Below the pieces are notes generated by a model that was given only the letters and a program-made list of their open reading frames with translations, had not been told where the DNA came from and did no database searches. 17,207 bases of DNA from NCBI GenBank assembly GCA_934101345.1, contig CAKOQV010000022.1, forward strand, positions 1-17,207, written 5' to 3'. The DNA is from an uncultured Bacilli bacterium (lineage in GTDB: Bacteria > Bacillota_I > Bacilli_A > RF39 > UBA660). The position numbers and the translations under genes are program-made. Shown one piece after another: positions 1 to 6,696 of this stretch (its first letter is position 1; the number at the start of each line of letters is the position of its first letter).

Positions 1-687
1 AATGAAGATAAATTAAATAAAGTTATAACAAATGATTTTGATATAACTAATAATTATACTTCTATTAGAAAGAAAATGGAAAGAGGTAATAAAATGAATA
101 AAATATTTAAATATAGTCTAGTACCTATGGCTATAGTTATAGCTATGACCAGTGTATTTCTTTTTAATAAAAAGAATAGTACAAATAATGTATTAGATAG
201 TAATGTTAAAAATAATGATGTTATTATTGTTAATAGTATTGATAACAACTCTGATAATGCTAAGTTAGATATTGATGGAAGAAGTGAAGATATAACTACT
301 GATGATTTATATAAAATATATCCTTTACTTAAAGATATTGTGGTACCAAATGACTATAATATAAATGGAATAATTAAATGCTATTTATTCAACGATGATA
401 CTGGTAAATATGATAAATTATATGGATATAATATTATTTATAGTGGTGATAATAATAAATATATAGATATATTTATTTTAACAGCTACTACTAAGAGACT
501 TAGATGTTTTAGTATTGATACTGATGAAATGAGAAATTCCATAATCAATGGTAATAGCATTAAGATTATGGGTGAAGATAAAAATTATTATGCTATATTT
601 AGTTATAATAATATTAACTTTGATATTGAAACTACAGGAATATCAGATGGAGAATTTATTCAGTTAATAAAATCTATTGTTAAATAA
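1..687 (+). CDS. Membrane-anchored protein, 5'-partial (function unknown)
   Basis: The frame is open from base 1 through the stop at 685-687, so the gene probably begins left of the window. The 25 codons before the ATG at 76 read as ordinary protein (basic, Asn-rich, with an ITNNYTSIRKKM stretch). This is followed by one hydrophobic segment (roughly IFKYSLVPMAIVIAMTSVFLF) and a 170-residue, Asp/Asn-rich, probably extracytoplasmic domain. A short cytoplasmic N-terminus, one TM and an outer domain is the layout of many Firmicutes anti-sigma-like proteins, but no diagnostic motif is visible, so I do not assign that function. An alternative start is the ATG at 94, which has a GGAAAGAGG site at 78-85. 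Against it, the upstream open frame would then be unexplained. A hairpin terminator follows at 694-721. Confidence 0.6.
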   Translation, partial: NEDKLNKVITNDFDITNNYTSIRKKMERGNKMNKIFKYSLVPMAIVIAMTSVFLFNKKNSTNNVLDSNVKNNDVIIVNSIDNNSDNAKLDIDGRSEDITTDDLYKIYPLLKDIVVPNDYNINGIIKCYLFNDDTGKYDKLYGYNIIYSGDNNKYIDIFILTATTKRLRCFSIDTDEMRNSIINGNSIKIMGEDKNYYAIFSYNNINFDIETTGISDGEFIQLIKSIVK

Positions 688-693
688 TTTTGT

Positions 694-721
694 CTATCAA
701 CAGTTTTTGTTGATAGTTTTT
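694..721 (+). terminator. Rho-independent terminator after the membrane-anchored protein
   Basis: A 9-bp stem (CTATCAACA, 694-702, with TGTTGATAG, 708-716) and a GTTTT loop are followed by a run of five T. The 3' arm contains the -35 box (TTGATA, 710-715) of the next promoter, so terminator and promoter are fused. Confidence 0.8.
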
Positions 722-739
722 CTATTATAGTGATATAAT
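710..739 (+). promoter_or_regulatory. Extended -10 promoter of the HD-domain gene
   Basis: TTGATA at 710-715, an 18-bp spacer and TATAAT at 734-739 preceded by TGA (731-733). The expected transcription start is near 746, only a few bases from the first possible ATG (748), so the message would be leaderless or nearly so. Confidence 0.7.
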
Positions 740-747
740 TATTATGG

Positions 748-1272
748 ATGACAATTATGATGGAAAAAGAATTTAATTTAATAATAAATGATTTAATAAA
801 TAATAAAACGGTACTAGAAATGAAGAAATATTATCAACACGGTAGTACTAGTTGTTTTGAACACTGCTACAACGTGGCTTACGTCTGCTACAAGATGGCT
901 AAAAAACTAGGATGGGACTATGTTAGTGCTACTAGAGGTGCTATGCTTCATGACTTATTCTTGTATGATTGGAGAACTCCTAAAAAAGATAGAGTAAATA
1001 AAAAGATGCACGCATTTACTCATGGAAAAATTGCTCTTAATAATGCTACTAAATTATTTAAACTTAATGATACGGAAAAAGATATGATACTTAGACATAT
1101 GTGGCCTGTTACTTTAAAAATGCCAAAAACTAAAGAGGGATTTTTATTAACACTTGCTGATAAGTACTGTGCTATTATTGAAACTAAGAATGATATAATG
1201 TATAATCTTAATAAAATATATTATTTTAATTATTTATATATTGCAGTAATTTTAATATTTAGAGGTATGTAA
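748..1272 (+). CDS. HD-domain phosphohydrolase-like protein
   Basis: A protein of about 174 residues with an HD-superfamily metal site: H39 (in CFEHCYNVAY), the H68-D69 pair (in MLHDLFLYDW) and D138 (in LADKYC). The conserved HAFTH (88-92) and RHMWPVT (116-122) stretches match a widespread uncharacterised HD family of Firmicutes. These proteins are metal-dependent phosphohydrolases in general; the substrate is not predictable here. It is cytosolic, with no signal peptide or TM, although the last 25 residues are hydrophobic. The start is uncertain: ATG 748, 757 and 760 are all in frame and the predicted transcription start is near 746. The part of the gene from codon 78 onward lies in the 505-bp repeat and recurs, headless, at 6697-6990. 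It looks intact. Confidence 0.8.
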   Translation: MTIMMEKEFNLIINDLINNKTVLEMKKYYQHGSTSCFEHCYNVAYVCYKMAKKLGWDYVSATRGAMLHDLFLYDWRTPKKDRVNKKMHAFTHGKIALNNATKLFKLNDTEKDMILRHMWPVTLKMPKTKEGFLLTLADKYCAIIETKNDIMYNLNKIYYFNYLYIAVILIFRGM

Positions 1273-1299
1273 AAAAATCTATAAACATTACATTTATAG
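1271..1299 (-). terminator. Terminator on the minus strand
   Basis: Read on the minus strand, a 7-bp stem (CTATAAA with TTTATAG; plus-strand arms 1279-1285 and 1293-1299) is followed by A and a run of seven T (plus-strand A-run 1271-1277). On the plus strand only a weak CCCTTTTCT follows. It may therefore be bidirectional, ending the HD message and any converging transcript. The same structure recurs at 6989-7017. Confidence 0.55.
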
Positions 1300-1390
1300 G
1301 CCCTTTTCTACTACTAATGGATTAAAATTATTTATTGCCTCAATTAACTTTGGATGTCTAATTATAAAAGAAAACTTCCTATTAATTTTG

Positions 1391-1418
1391 AAGAATAGAC
1401 TAGTAATAGTCTTTTCTT
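1391..1418 (+). terminator. Possible terminator hairpin just before the next promoter
   Basis: A 12-bp stem with one mismatch (1391-1402 with 1407-1418) and a GTAA loop. The 3' arm is itself T-rich (TAGTCTTTTCTT). There is no separate long T-run, so termination is likely but not certain. It is repeated at 7109-7136. Confidence 0.4.
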
Positions 1419-1420
1419 TA

Positions 1421-1429
1421 TGTTAAAAT
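1421..1429 (+). promoter_or_regulatory. Extended -10 element driving the chimeric ORF (duplicated promoter)
   Basis: TGTTAAAAT at 1421-1429 is an extended -10; no good -35 is visible. The predicted transcription start near 1436 places AGGGG (1438-1442) as the ribosome site for ATG 1452. The element is identical to 7139-7147, so the insert operon borrows the promoter of the gene now at 7170. Confidence 0.55.
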
Positions 1430-1451
1430 TAAATTATAGGGGATGTATATA

Positions 1452-1958
1452 ATGAAAGAAGATACTTTAACTCAAATAAAAAAAGAACCTAAGATAATTG
1501 ATAGAATAGAAATCATTTGGTTAGGTGGAAATGAAATAGAATATAAAGATAATTTAGAATATAATTTCAAACAAGATATAGAGGCTGTGAAAATAGTATT
1601 TGATTCTACAGTAAAAATGACTATATTACCTTGCAAAAATGTAGTATCAGATTTAAGAATAGATATAGCTGAATTAAAAAGTAAATTAGATAATAGGAAA
1701 GAATTAAATAAATATTTAATTGAGAGATTTTATAATGATGGATATCATGGAATACAAGAAACAAGAGTAATATGGGATATATCAGTAATAGCATATATGA
1801 TAAATAAAAATTGGTTTGAAACAGAAAAAATTAGTTGTCCCAATATCAAGGAAGATAGTTCTTATGAATTAACTGATAATAGACATAGTATAACTTTTGT
1901 AACTAAATTAGATAGAGATAGAATATATGAAGATTTATTTAGAAAGTTAGGAGTATGA
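1452..1958 (+). CDS. Chimeric, N-terminally truncated nucleoside hydrolase
   Basis: The first 10 residues (MKEDTLTQIK) are identical to the start of the unrelated gene at 7170 and lie in the 505-bp repeat. From base 1484 the protein becomes the C-terminal half of an inosine/uridine-preferring nucleoside hydrolase: IEIIWLGGN, YNFKQDIEAVKIVF, LPCKNVVS, then RVIWDISVIAYMI (its WD matching the family's last Ca-binding Asp) and a typical C-terminal tail. The family is about 310 residues long and needs the N-terminal DTDxGxDD calcium/ribose site, which is absent. The product is therefore probably inactive in N-glycosidic bond cleavage, although the frame is intact to the stop. ATG 1452 is preferred over the in-frame ATG 1443 because AGGGG (1438-1442) sits 9 bases before it. 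Three bases separate the stop from the next start. Could also be called a pseudogene. Confidence 0.75.
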   Translation: MKEDTLTQIKKEPKIIDRIEIIWLGGNEIEYKDNLEYNFKQDIEAVKIVFDSTVKMTILPCKNVVSDLRIDIAELKSKLDNRKELNKYLIERFYNDGYHGIQETRVIWDISVIAYMINKNWFETEKISCPNIKEDSSYELTDNRHSITFVTKLDRDRIYEDLFRKLGV

Positions 1959-1961
1959 ATT

Positions 1962-2567
1962 ATGAGATTAACAAGCAAAAATGCAAGGAATCTATTAGAA
2001 GAAAGAAAAAAATCAAATGATGATAGATGGATAGAACATTGCTTATGTGTTGGAGATAGTGCTGGAAGAATTGCGAAAGCATTAAATGAAAAAAGTTATA
2101 ATGTAGATATAGATAAGACAATTACTCTAGGTTATTTACACGATATTGGTAAGTATAATGGCGAATCACATGGACATGTTATGAGAGGATATGAATATTT
2201 AAAAGAAAGAGGATATGATGATGAATATTGTAATATATGTTTAACACATTCTTATTTAAATAATGATATAGTGTGTACTGCTGGGGGAGTTCCTAATCCA
2301 AATGATAATCTTTTTTTAACAGATTTTATAAAAAATCATGAATATACTATAGAAGAAAAAATAATAAATTTATGTGATTTGATGTGTCCCCAAGGAAACG
2401 AAGTATTTACAATTGATAAAAGATTAATTGATATTATGATTAGAAGAGGAGCTTATTCAAATACACAATATCATATTAAAGAAACTTACAAACTGAAAGA
2501 ATATTTTGATAGTTTATTAGGATATAATCTCTATGATTTATTTCCTGAAATAAAAGAAAATTTGTAG
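1962..2567 (+). CDS. HD-domain phosphohydrolase (second family)
   Basis: A 201-residue protein with the full HD metal site: H26 (WIEHCL), H60-D61 (GYLHDIGK), H96 (LTHSYL) and D139 (NLCDLMCP). The LHDIGK form of the motif and the H70/H72 pair are typical of HDIG-type hydrolases acting on phosphomonoester or nucleotide substrates. There is no TM or regulatory domain. It is not a close relative of the HD gene at 748, from which it differs in order and spacing of motifs. The start is supported by TAGGAG at 1948-1953. It follows the truncated nucleoside hydrolase by 3 bases and precedes the nucleotidase by 8, so the genes are co-translated. Substrate unknown; the context suggests nucleotide or nucleoside metabolism (inference). 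Confidence 0.8.
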   Translation: MRLTSKNARNLLEERKKSNDDRWIEHCLCVGDSAGRIAKALNEKSYNVDIDKTITLGYLHDIGKYNGESHGHVMRGYEYLKERGYDDEYCNICLTHSYLNNDIVCTAGGVPNPNDNLFLTDFIKNHEYTIEEKIINLCDLMCPQGNEVFTIDKRLIDIMIRRGAYSNTQYHIKETYKLKEYFDSLLGYNLYDLFPEIKENL

Positions 2568-2575
2568 GTGATGTT

Positions 2576-3175
2576 ATGCGAATAGGAATAGATATAGACG
2601 GCGTATTAACTGATATAGAACAGTGGCAATTAGATTACGGTAGTAAGTTTTATTTTGAAAAATATGGTAAAGAAATACAAGATAATGAAGGCTATGAAAC
2701 AACTGATATATTTAAAGCTGATAGTAGTTTAGATGATGAGTTTTGGAATGAATATTTTAAAGATTATTCTATAAATGTTGATGTTAGAAAATTGGCTAGT
2801 GAGGTAATTAAAAAACTAAAACAGGATGGTAATGAAATTTATATTATTACCGCAAGAGGTAGTTTTTTATCACATTCTGCAAATGTAATACTTTTTGAAG
2901 AAAATAAAAATATTGTTTTAGAGTGGCTTAGAAAAAATGAAATTGAGTATGACAAAATAATATTTAGTCCAGAAGATAAACTTAGTATATGTATAGAAAA
3001 TAATATTGATGTAATGATAGAAGATAAAGTTGATAACATAAATAAAATATCATCTAGAATTCCAGTTATATGTTTTCATGCAGGATATAATAAAAATTGT
3101 ATTGGTGATAATATTATTAGATGTTATAGTTGGTATGACATATATAGTAAAATAAATAAAATGGTTCAAAAATGA
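2576..3175 (+). CDS. HAD-family 5'(3')-deoxyribonucleotidase-like phosphatase
   Basis: A 199-residue HAD phosphatase. Motif I is DIDGVLTD with nucleophile D6 and acid/base D8. Motif II is the Thr in IITARG (T92), motif III is K135 (SPEDK), and motif IV is the acidic IEDKVDN (E149, D150). The length, the early DIDGV and the ITARG signature resemble the NT5C/YorS-type nucleotidases, which dephosphorylate (deoxy)nucleoside monophosphates. The exact substrate is not proven by sequence. It is cytosolic. Start ATG 2576 has AGGTGAT just upstream, overlapping the previous TAG stop. The 3' end overlaps the next gene by four bases (ATGA), the tightest form of coupling. With the nucleoside hydrolase remnant and HD protein it forms a nucleotide-breakdown-like operon. 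Confidence 0.75.
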   Translation: MRIGIDIDGVLTDIEQWQLDYGSKFYFEKYGKEIQDNEGYETTDIFKADSSLDDEFWNEYFKDYSINVDVRKLASEVIKKLKQDGNEIYIITARGSFLSHSANVILFEENKNIVLEWLRKNEIEYDKIIFSPEDKLSICIENNIDVMIEDKVDNINKISSRIPVICFHAGYNKNCIGDNIIRCYSWYDIYSKINKMVQK

Positions 3176-4356
3176 AAAGATTACTAAGAATTAGTTTTGA
3201 TTTATCATTGTTATCATTTATACCAATAATATCTTGGTTTCTACTTGGAATAATAGTTGATAAGAATTTAATTAATATATTTACACTAACCTATCCATTA
3301 CAATTTATATATTATATAATTAAGTCTATATTTTCTACTGGAGCTAATATAAGTAAAGAAAAAGATAAAAATGAAAATGCAGTAATGTCAGGTTTAGTAT
3401 TAGGAACTATTGTGTCTATAATTATTTTTACTATAATTTTATTCAATGTAGATAATTATATTAGTTTTATGAATATGGATATAAGTACATATAAAAACTT
3501 TACTATATATTCAATATTACAACTATTTATTTGTTTAGAATTTGCGATGATGCAAGATAAACTATATTATGAAGAAAAAAATAAATTAGCAAATAAACGT
3601 TCACTAGTATTCAATTTATTAAATTTTATATTATTAATTGGAACATCTTTAATAACAAAAAATCAAATTATTATAATTTCAACAACATTAATTCCATTAG
3701 CGCTATATACTTTGTATATTTATATAAAAAATAGTGATAAATTTAAATTTAATATAAATGTACTAAAATGTATAAAATATGATTCAGTTGAGTTATTCAA
3801 TAATATTGCATTCTTTTTAATATTCTTATTTGGATTATCTAATGCTTTAGAATATGGAGAATTATATGCAACTGCTTTAACTTTTATAGCATTAATAACT
3901 GATACACAATGGGATACTTTTGATGCTATAAAAGAGGCAGCAACAATAGATATTAGTAAAAGGAAATTTAATTATATAGAACATAGAAATAATGCTTACA
4001 AATTATTAGGAATACTATTTGGAACAAGTTTGATTATGTTTGTATTGTTATATGGATTTTATGATTTAGATTTTAAAATTACAATGATATATTTTTCATT
4101 TGAAATAGTTAATTTTTTAATTTATCCAATATATAGAATTAAAACTTGTTATTTACAATTGGAGTATTCTGCATTTAAGACTACATCAAATAAGATAATA
4201 GCATCAATACTTAGAATGTTAATGTCATTATTAAAAACGCCATTCTGCACAGGAATAGGACAAGTGTGTTCATCAGTTTATCAATTTATAACAGTTAGTA
4301 TAATGTTTGGTCATAATTTTAAAATTGATAAAACGGGCTGCGTTATAAAAAAATAA
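3172..4356 (+). CDS. Polytopic membrane protein, MATE/flippase-like
   Basis: A 394-residue, very hydrophobic protein with about ten to twelve predicted TM segments, for example LLSFIPIISWFLLGIIV, GLVLGTIVSIIIFTIILF, LLNFILLIGTSLI, IIIISTTLIPLALYTLYIYI, IAFFLIFLFGL and LLGILFGTSLIMFVLLYGF. The overall pattern, with two similar halves and a central DTQWDTFDAI loop, resembles MATE (multidrug and toxin extrusion) or polysaccharide flippase families, but I see no decisive motif. It shares four bases with the nucleotidase gene and lacks a clear ribosome site, so it is probably translated by coupling. Export or uptake of a nucleoside-like compound made by the upstream enzymes is only an inference. 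A strong terminator follows at 4441-4468. Confidence 0.55.
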   Translation: MKRLLRISFDLSLLSFIPIISWFLLGIIVDKNLINIFTLTYPLQFIYYIIKSIFSTGANISKEKDKNENAVMSGLVLGTIVSIIIFTIILFNVDNYISFMNMDISTYKNFTIYSILQLFICLEFAMMQDKLYYEEKNKLANKRSLVFNLLNFILLIGTSLITKNQIIIISTTLIPLALYTLYIYIKNSDKFKFNINVLKCIKYDSVELFNNIAFFLIFLFGLSNALEYGELYATALTFIALITDTQWDTFDAIKEAATIDISKRKFNYIEHRNNAYKLLGILFGTSLIMFVLLYGFYDLDFKITMIYFSFEIVNFLIYPIYRIKTCYLQLEYSAFKTTSNKIIASILRMLMSLLKTPFCTGIGQVCSSVYQFITVSIMFGHNFKIDKTGCVIKK

Positions 4357-4369
4357 TAAGATGTTGAAT

Positions 4370-4430
4370 ATGACACAATGACACTATAAATACGATTAGG
4401 GTATGCACAAACAATGTGTCACAGTGTCAT
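4370..4430. repeat. Imperfect inverted repeat of TGACAC boxes
   Basis: Arms 4370-4385 and 4415-4430 pair at 13 of 15 positions around a 29-base spacer. Each arm holds two TGACAC half-sites 8 bases apart (TGACACAATGACAC, and its mirror GTGTCACAGTGTCA). Four boxes in this symmetry suggest a protein binding site (operator or recombinase site) or an RNA hairpin; which one cannot be told from sequence. Confidence 0.6.
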
Positions 4431-4440
4431 TTATTACTTT

Positions 4441-4468
4441 AAAGAAGCCAAAATCGGCTTCTTTTTTT
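4441..4468 (+). terminator. Strong Rho-independent terminator of the insert operon
   Basis: A 9-bp perfect stem (AAAGAAGCC, 4441-4449, with GGCTTCTTT, 4456-4464), a 6-base loop and a run of seven T. It is the most GC-rich hairpin of the window and separates the 1452-4356 operon from the PIN-like gene. Confidence 0.92.
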
Positions 4469-4547
4469 GTCAATGTAAATATTTAATTATTTTATTAGCA
4501 TAATATTTAATAAATAGTGGTAAATTGAAAAAAATAGTCGAAAGGTG

Positions 4548-4556
4548 TGATATAAT
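4548..4556 (+). promoter_or_regulatory. Extended -10 promoter of the PIN-like gene
   Basis: TGATATAAT, a perfect extended -10, with TTGAAA at 4525-4530 as a poorly spaced (20 bp) -35. The expected transcription start near 4563 lies downstream of ATG 4559 and so excludes that codon as the start of translation. Confidence 0.7.
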
Positions 4557-4579
4557 ATATGTTAAAGGTGGTGAGTAAT

Positions 4580-6532
4580 TTGAAGAATAATAGTGCATTA
4601 ATTAGTACCGCAATGTTATCCGCAATATTTGAAGAAAATCGACAAGATAATGTTGCTTTGTTAATACCATTTGTTATAAAAATTATTTATGATGATAGTA
4701 GTGTAGATGAAAATGGAATTGTAGAAAAAATGCAAAATAGTTATTCTTTTAATAACTTTCCACATGCAATTGCTAAAATAATTATTAACAGATTAAAAAA
4801 ACAACAAATTATAAAACAAGCTAATGGCAAATATGAGTTTTTAATTGATGTATCAAAAATTGTGAAAGATTTTAATGATAGGCAAGAAAAATCTAGAAAA
4901 GAGATAGATGAAGTTATACGTGATTTAACTGAATACTTTAAGAAAAACACTAATATCAAATTAAACTATATTGATTGTAGAAATAGTTTTGCAAAATTCC
5001 TTGATCAGAATGGATATTTATTATATGAGGATATGGGAAATTCTACTAGAATAAATAAAAATATAGATAGTATTACTTATCACATTGGTAGATTTATTAA
5101 TGAACATATTGAAAAACAAGATATTATATATAATCATCTTGTTAATATTATTGAAGGTTCTTTAATTGCAAATGCACTTTATGTTAATATTGATAATGAA
5201 AATAATGCAGATTTAAAAAAATTATCATGTTTTTTTGATACACCTTTTATGTTAAGAGTATTAGAATTAAAACTTCCTGATGAAAATAAATCAGCGTTAG
5301 AATTAGTTAATTTATTAAAAAACTTAAAAGTTAAACTAAAGTGCTTTAGACATAATTATGATGAAATAGAAAATATTTTAGAAGAATATTTAAAAAATTA
5401 TGGAAAGCCACAGGAAAAAACATTAGAAAATTTAATTTTAAAAAATTATAGTGAAACAGACGTTAGACATTTATTAAATAGTTTGGATACATTATTTGTG
5501 AATTTAGGTATTGAAGTTGTAGATATTCCAGATTACGATGAAAAGAAATATAAGAATGTTATTGATGAAAAAAAGCTTAATGAAAATTTATTTAATTCAT
5601 ATAAGAATAAGAAAACTAGTCAAAAAGTAATTGAAAATGATGTTAAATCAGTTTCTGCAATTATGAGATTGAGAGATGGCAAGGAATATAGAAAATTGGA
5701 AGATTGTAATGCGATATTTGTAACTACTAATAGAGATATTAGAATTGAAACAAATAAACTGTTAAATCTTGATGTAAATTTTAAAATTAGTCCAGTCATG
5801 AGTGATATGGATTTAACTGCAATTGTTTGGTTAAAATCAATGATAAATAATAAAAATTTGCCTGAAATGAAACTTACAGAAAATGCAATGGCAGCAATAA
5901 AACCATCATCAATGTTAAGAAAGAAATTCAATCAATCATTATCAAATTTGAAAACAAGTAAAGTAGATGTTACTCCAGAAACTTTATATAATTTATTATG
6001 TAGTAATTATTATGTGGAGAATTTGATGTTTAATGTTAATGGGGATATAAAAAAAATTAATCCAGGAGTACTAATTAATACATATGAAGATACCTTGAGA
6101 CAAAATAGTTTATTGCATGAACAAGATAATAAACTTAGCAAAGAAAATGAAGAATTAGTTAATCAATTGTTGATAAAAGAAGAACATGATAAAAAATATA
6201 GGCGAAATATATATAATAAATATTCTAAGAGAGAAAATTTAATTATTTATATCATAAAAACAGTTGAAAAAGTTTTACAAATAATATTGTGTTTATTGTT
6301 ATTTTATTTGAGCTATAAACAAACTAATAAAACTTCACCAAATTTCATTGTAAGTGGTTTATATTTTTTAACAGGTTTATATACATTACTATGTAATTTT
6401 ATTCCAATAAGTTTTTTTCAAGGATTTGAATTTTTATTCAAAAAAATTAATGATAAAGTTTTTATAAAATTGAATCAACATTATACAAAAGTATGTGAAA
6501 AAGAAATAAATTTGATTTTTAATGTCAAGTAA
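4580..6532 (+). CDS. PIN-like, coiled-coil, two-TM protein (candidate nuclease/defence effector)
   Basis: A 650-residue protein. Residues 1-110 are helical with a winged-helix-like stretch. The middle (about 210-430) carries scattered acidic residues in a PIN-nuclease-like order: D220 (CFFDTPF), D354 (ENDVKSV), D386 (FVTTNRDI) and D409/D411 (SDMDLTAIVW). Residues about 505-545 look like a coiled coil, followed by two TM segments (about 553-580 and 588-613) and a short basic tail. PIN domains are metal-dependent RNases; tethering one to the membrane fits abortive-infection or toxin-like effectors, but this is inference and the fold needs a structure search. TTG 4580 is chosen because AAAGGTGGTGAG (4564-4575) precedes it and the promoter rules out ATG 4559. 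It stands alone between terminators. Confidence 0.6.
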   Translation: MKNNSALISTAMLSAIFEENRQDNVALLIPFVIKIIYDDSSVDENGIVEKMQNSYSFNNFPHAIAKIIINRLKKQQIIKQANGKYEFLIDVSKIVKDFNDRQEKSRKEIDEVIRDLTEYFKKNTNIKLNYIDCRNSFAKFLDQNGYLLYEDMGNSTRINKNIDSITYHIGRFINEHIEKQDIIYNHLVNIIEGSLIANALYVNIDNENNADLKKLSCFFDTPFMLRVLELKLPDENKSALELVNLLKNLKVKLKCFRHNYDEIENILEEYLKNYGKPQEKTLENLILKNYSETDVRHLLNSLDTLFVNLGIEVVDIPDYDEKKYKNVIDEKKLNENLFNSYKNKKTSQKVIENDVKSVSAIMRLRDGKEYRKLEDCNAIFVTTNRDIRIETNKLLNLDVNFKISPVMSDMDLTAIVWLKSMINNKNLPEMKLTENAMAAIKPSSMLRKKFNQSLSNLKTSKVDVTPETLYNLLCSNYYVENLMFNVNGDIKKINPGVLINTYEDTLRQNSLLHEQDNKLSKENEELVNQLLIKEEHDKKYRRNIYNKYSKRENLIIYIIKTVEKVLQIILCLLLFYLSYKQTNKTSPNFIVSGLYFLTGLYTLLCNFIPISFFQGFEFLFKKINDKVFIKLNQHYTKVCEKEINLIFNVK

Positions 6533-6632
6533 ATAAATAGAGTGCTAAATAAATTTTTAGATACCAAAACTAGATACTAAATATCAAAAATAAAGTTATT
6601 TTTATAAATTTTGATAAATTATGATAAAAGAA

Positions 6633-6660
6633 AAAGCCTTATTTTATAAGACTTTATTCA
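6633..6660 (+). terminator. Weak terminator after the PIN-like gene
   Basis: AAAGCCTTAT (6633-6642) pairs with ATAAGACTTT (6646-6655) with one mismatch and a TTT loop; the tail is only a broken T-stretch. The rest of 6533-6696 is AT-rich sequence with no gene that I can see. Confidence 0.4.
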
Positions 6661-6696
6661 ATTAATAAATTGTTACGAACTGATATTAATATTTCC

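Larger units (their letters stand above)
979..1483. repeat. 505-bp direct repeat, left copy
   Basis: Matches 6697-7201 at a constant offset of 5718 bases. I find four differences, at 994 (G/A), 1011 (C/T), 1027 (A/G) and 1080 (A/G); the remaining 403 bases are identical. It covers codons 78-174 of the HD gene, the intergenic region with its hairpins and promoter, and the first codons of the next gene. Similarity stops abruptly at 1484/7202. Confidence 0.97.
1484..6696. mobile_element. 5.2-kb insert between direct repeats (putative genomic islet)
   Basis: Bounded exactly by the inner ends of the 505-bp repeats. Both junctions interrupt genes: the left one fuses the start of the 7170 gene to a nucleoside hydrolase, and the right one cuts the HD gene copy at codon 78. 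Codon choice differs from the flanks: the HD gene at 1962 has 9 GGA and 2 GGT of 13 Gly codons, while guaD has 2 GGA and 8 GGT of 11 (counted by hand). TGA stops occur only here. No integrase, transposase or short terminal repeats were found, so entry by homologous (Campbell-type) or illegitimate recombination is the simplest explanation. Confidence 0.7.

Noticed and set aside
2839..3039. Long antisense open frames (also within 54-248, 4741-4959, 5620-5931, 9517-9720, 11115-11369 and 14786-14983)
   Set aside because: They overlap well-supported genes on the other strand, have low-complexity composition and no ribosome sites.
1484..6696. Transposon or phage remnant with integrase
   Set aside because: No transposase, recombinase, terminal inverted repeats or phage genes are visible in the insert; the 505-bp repeats are far longer than a transposon target duplication.
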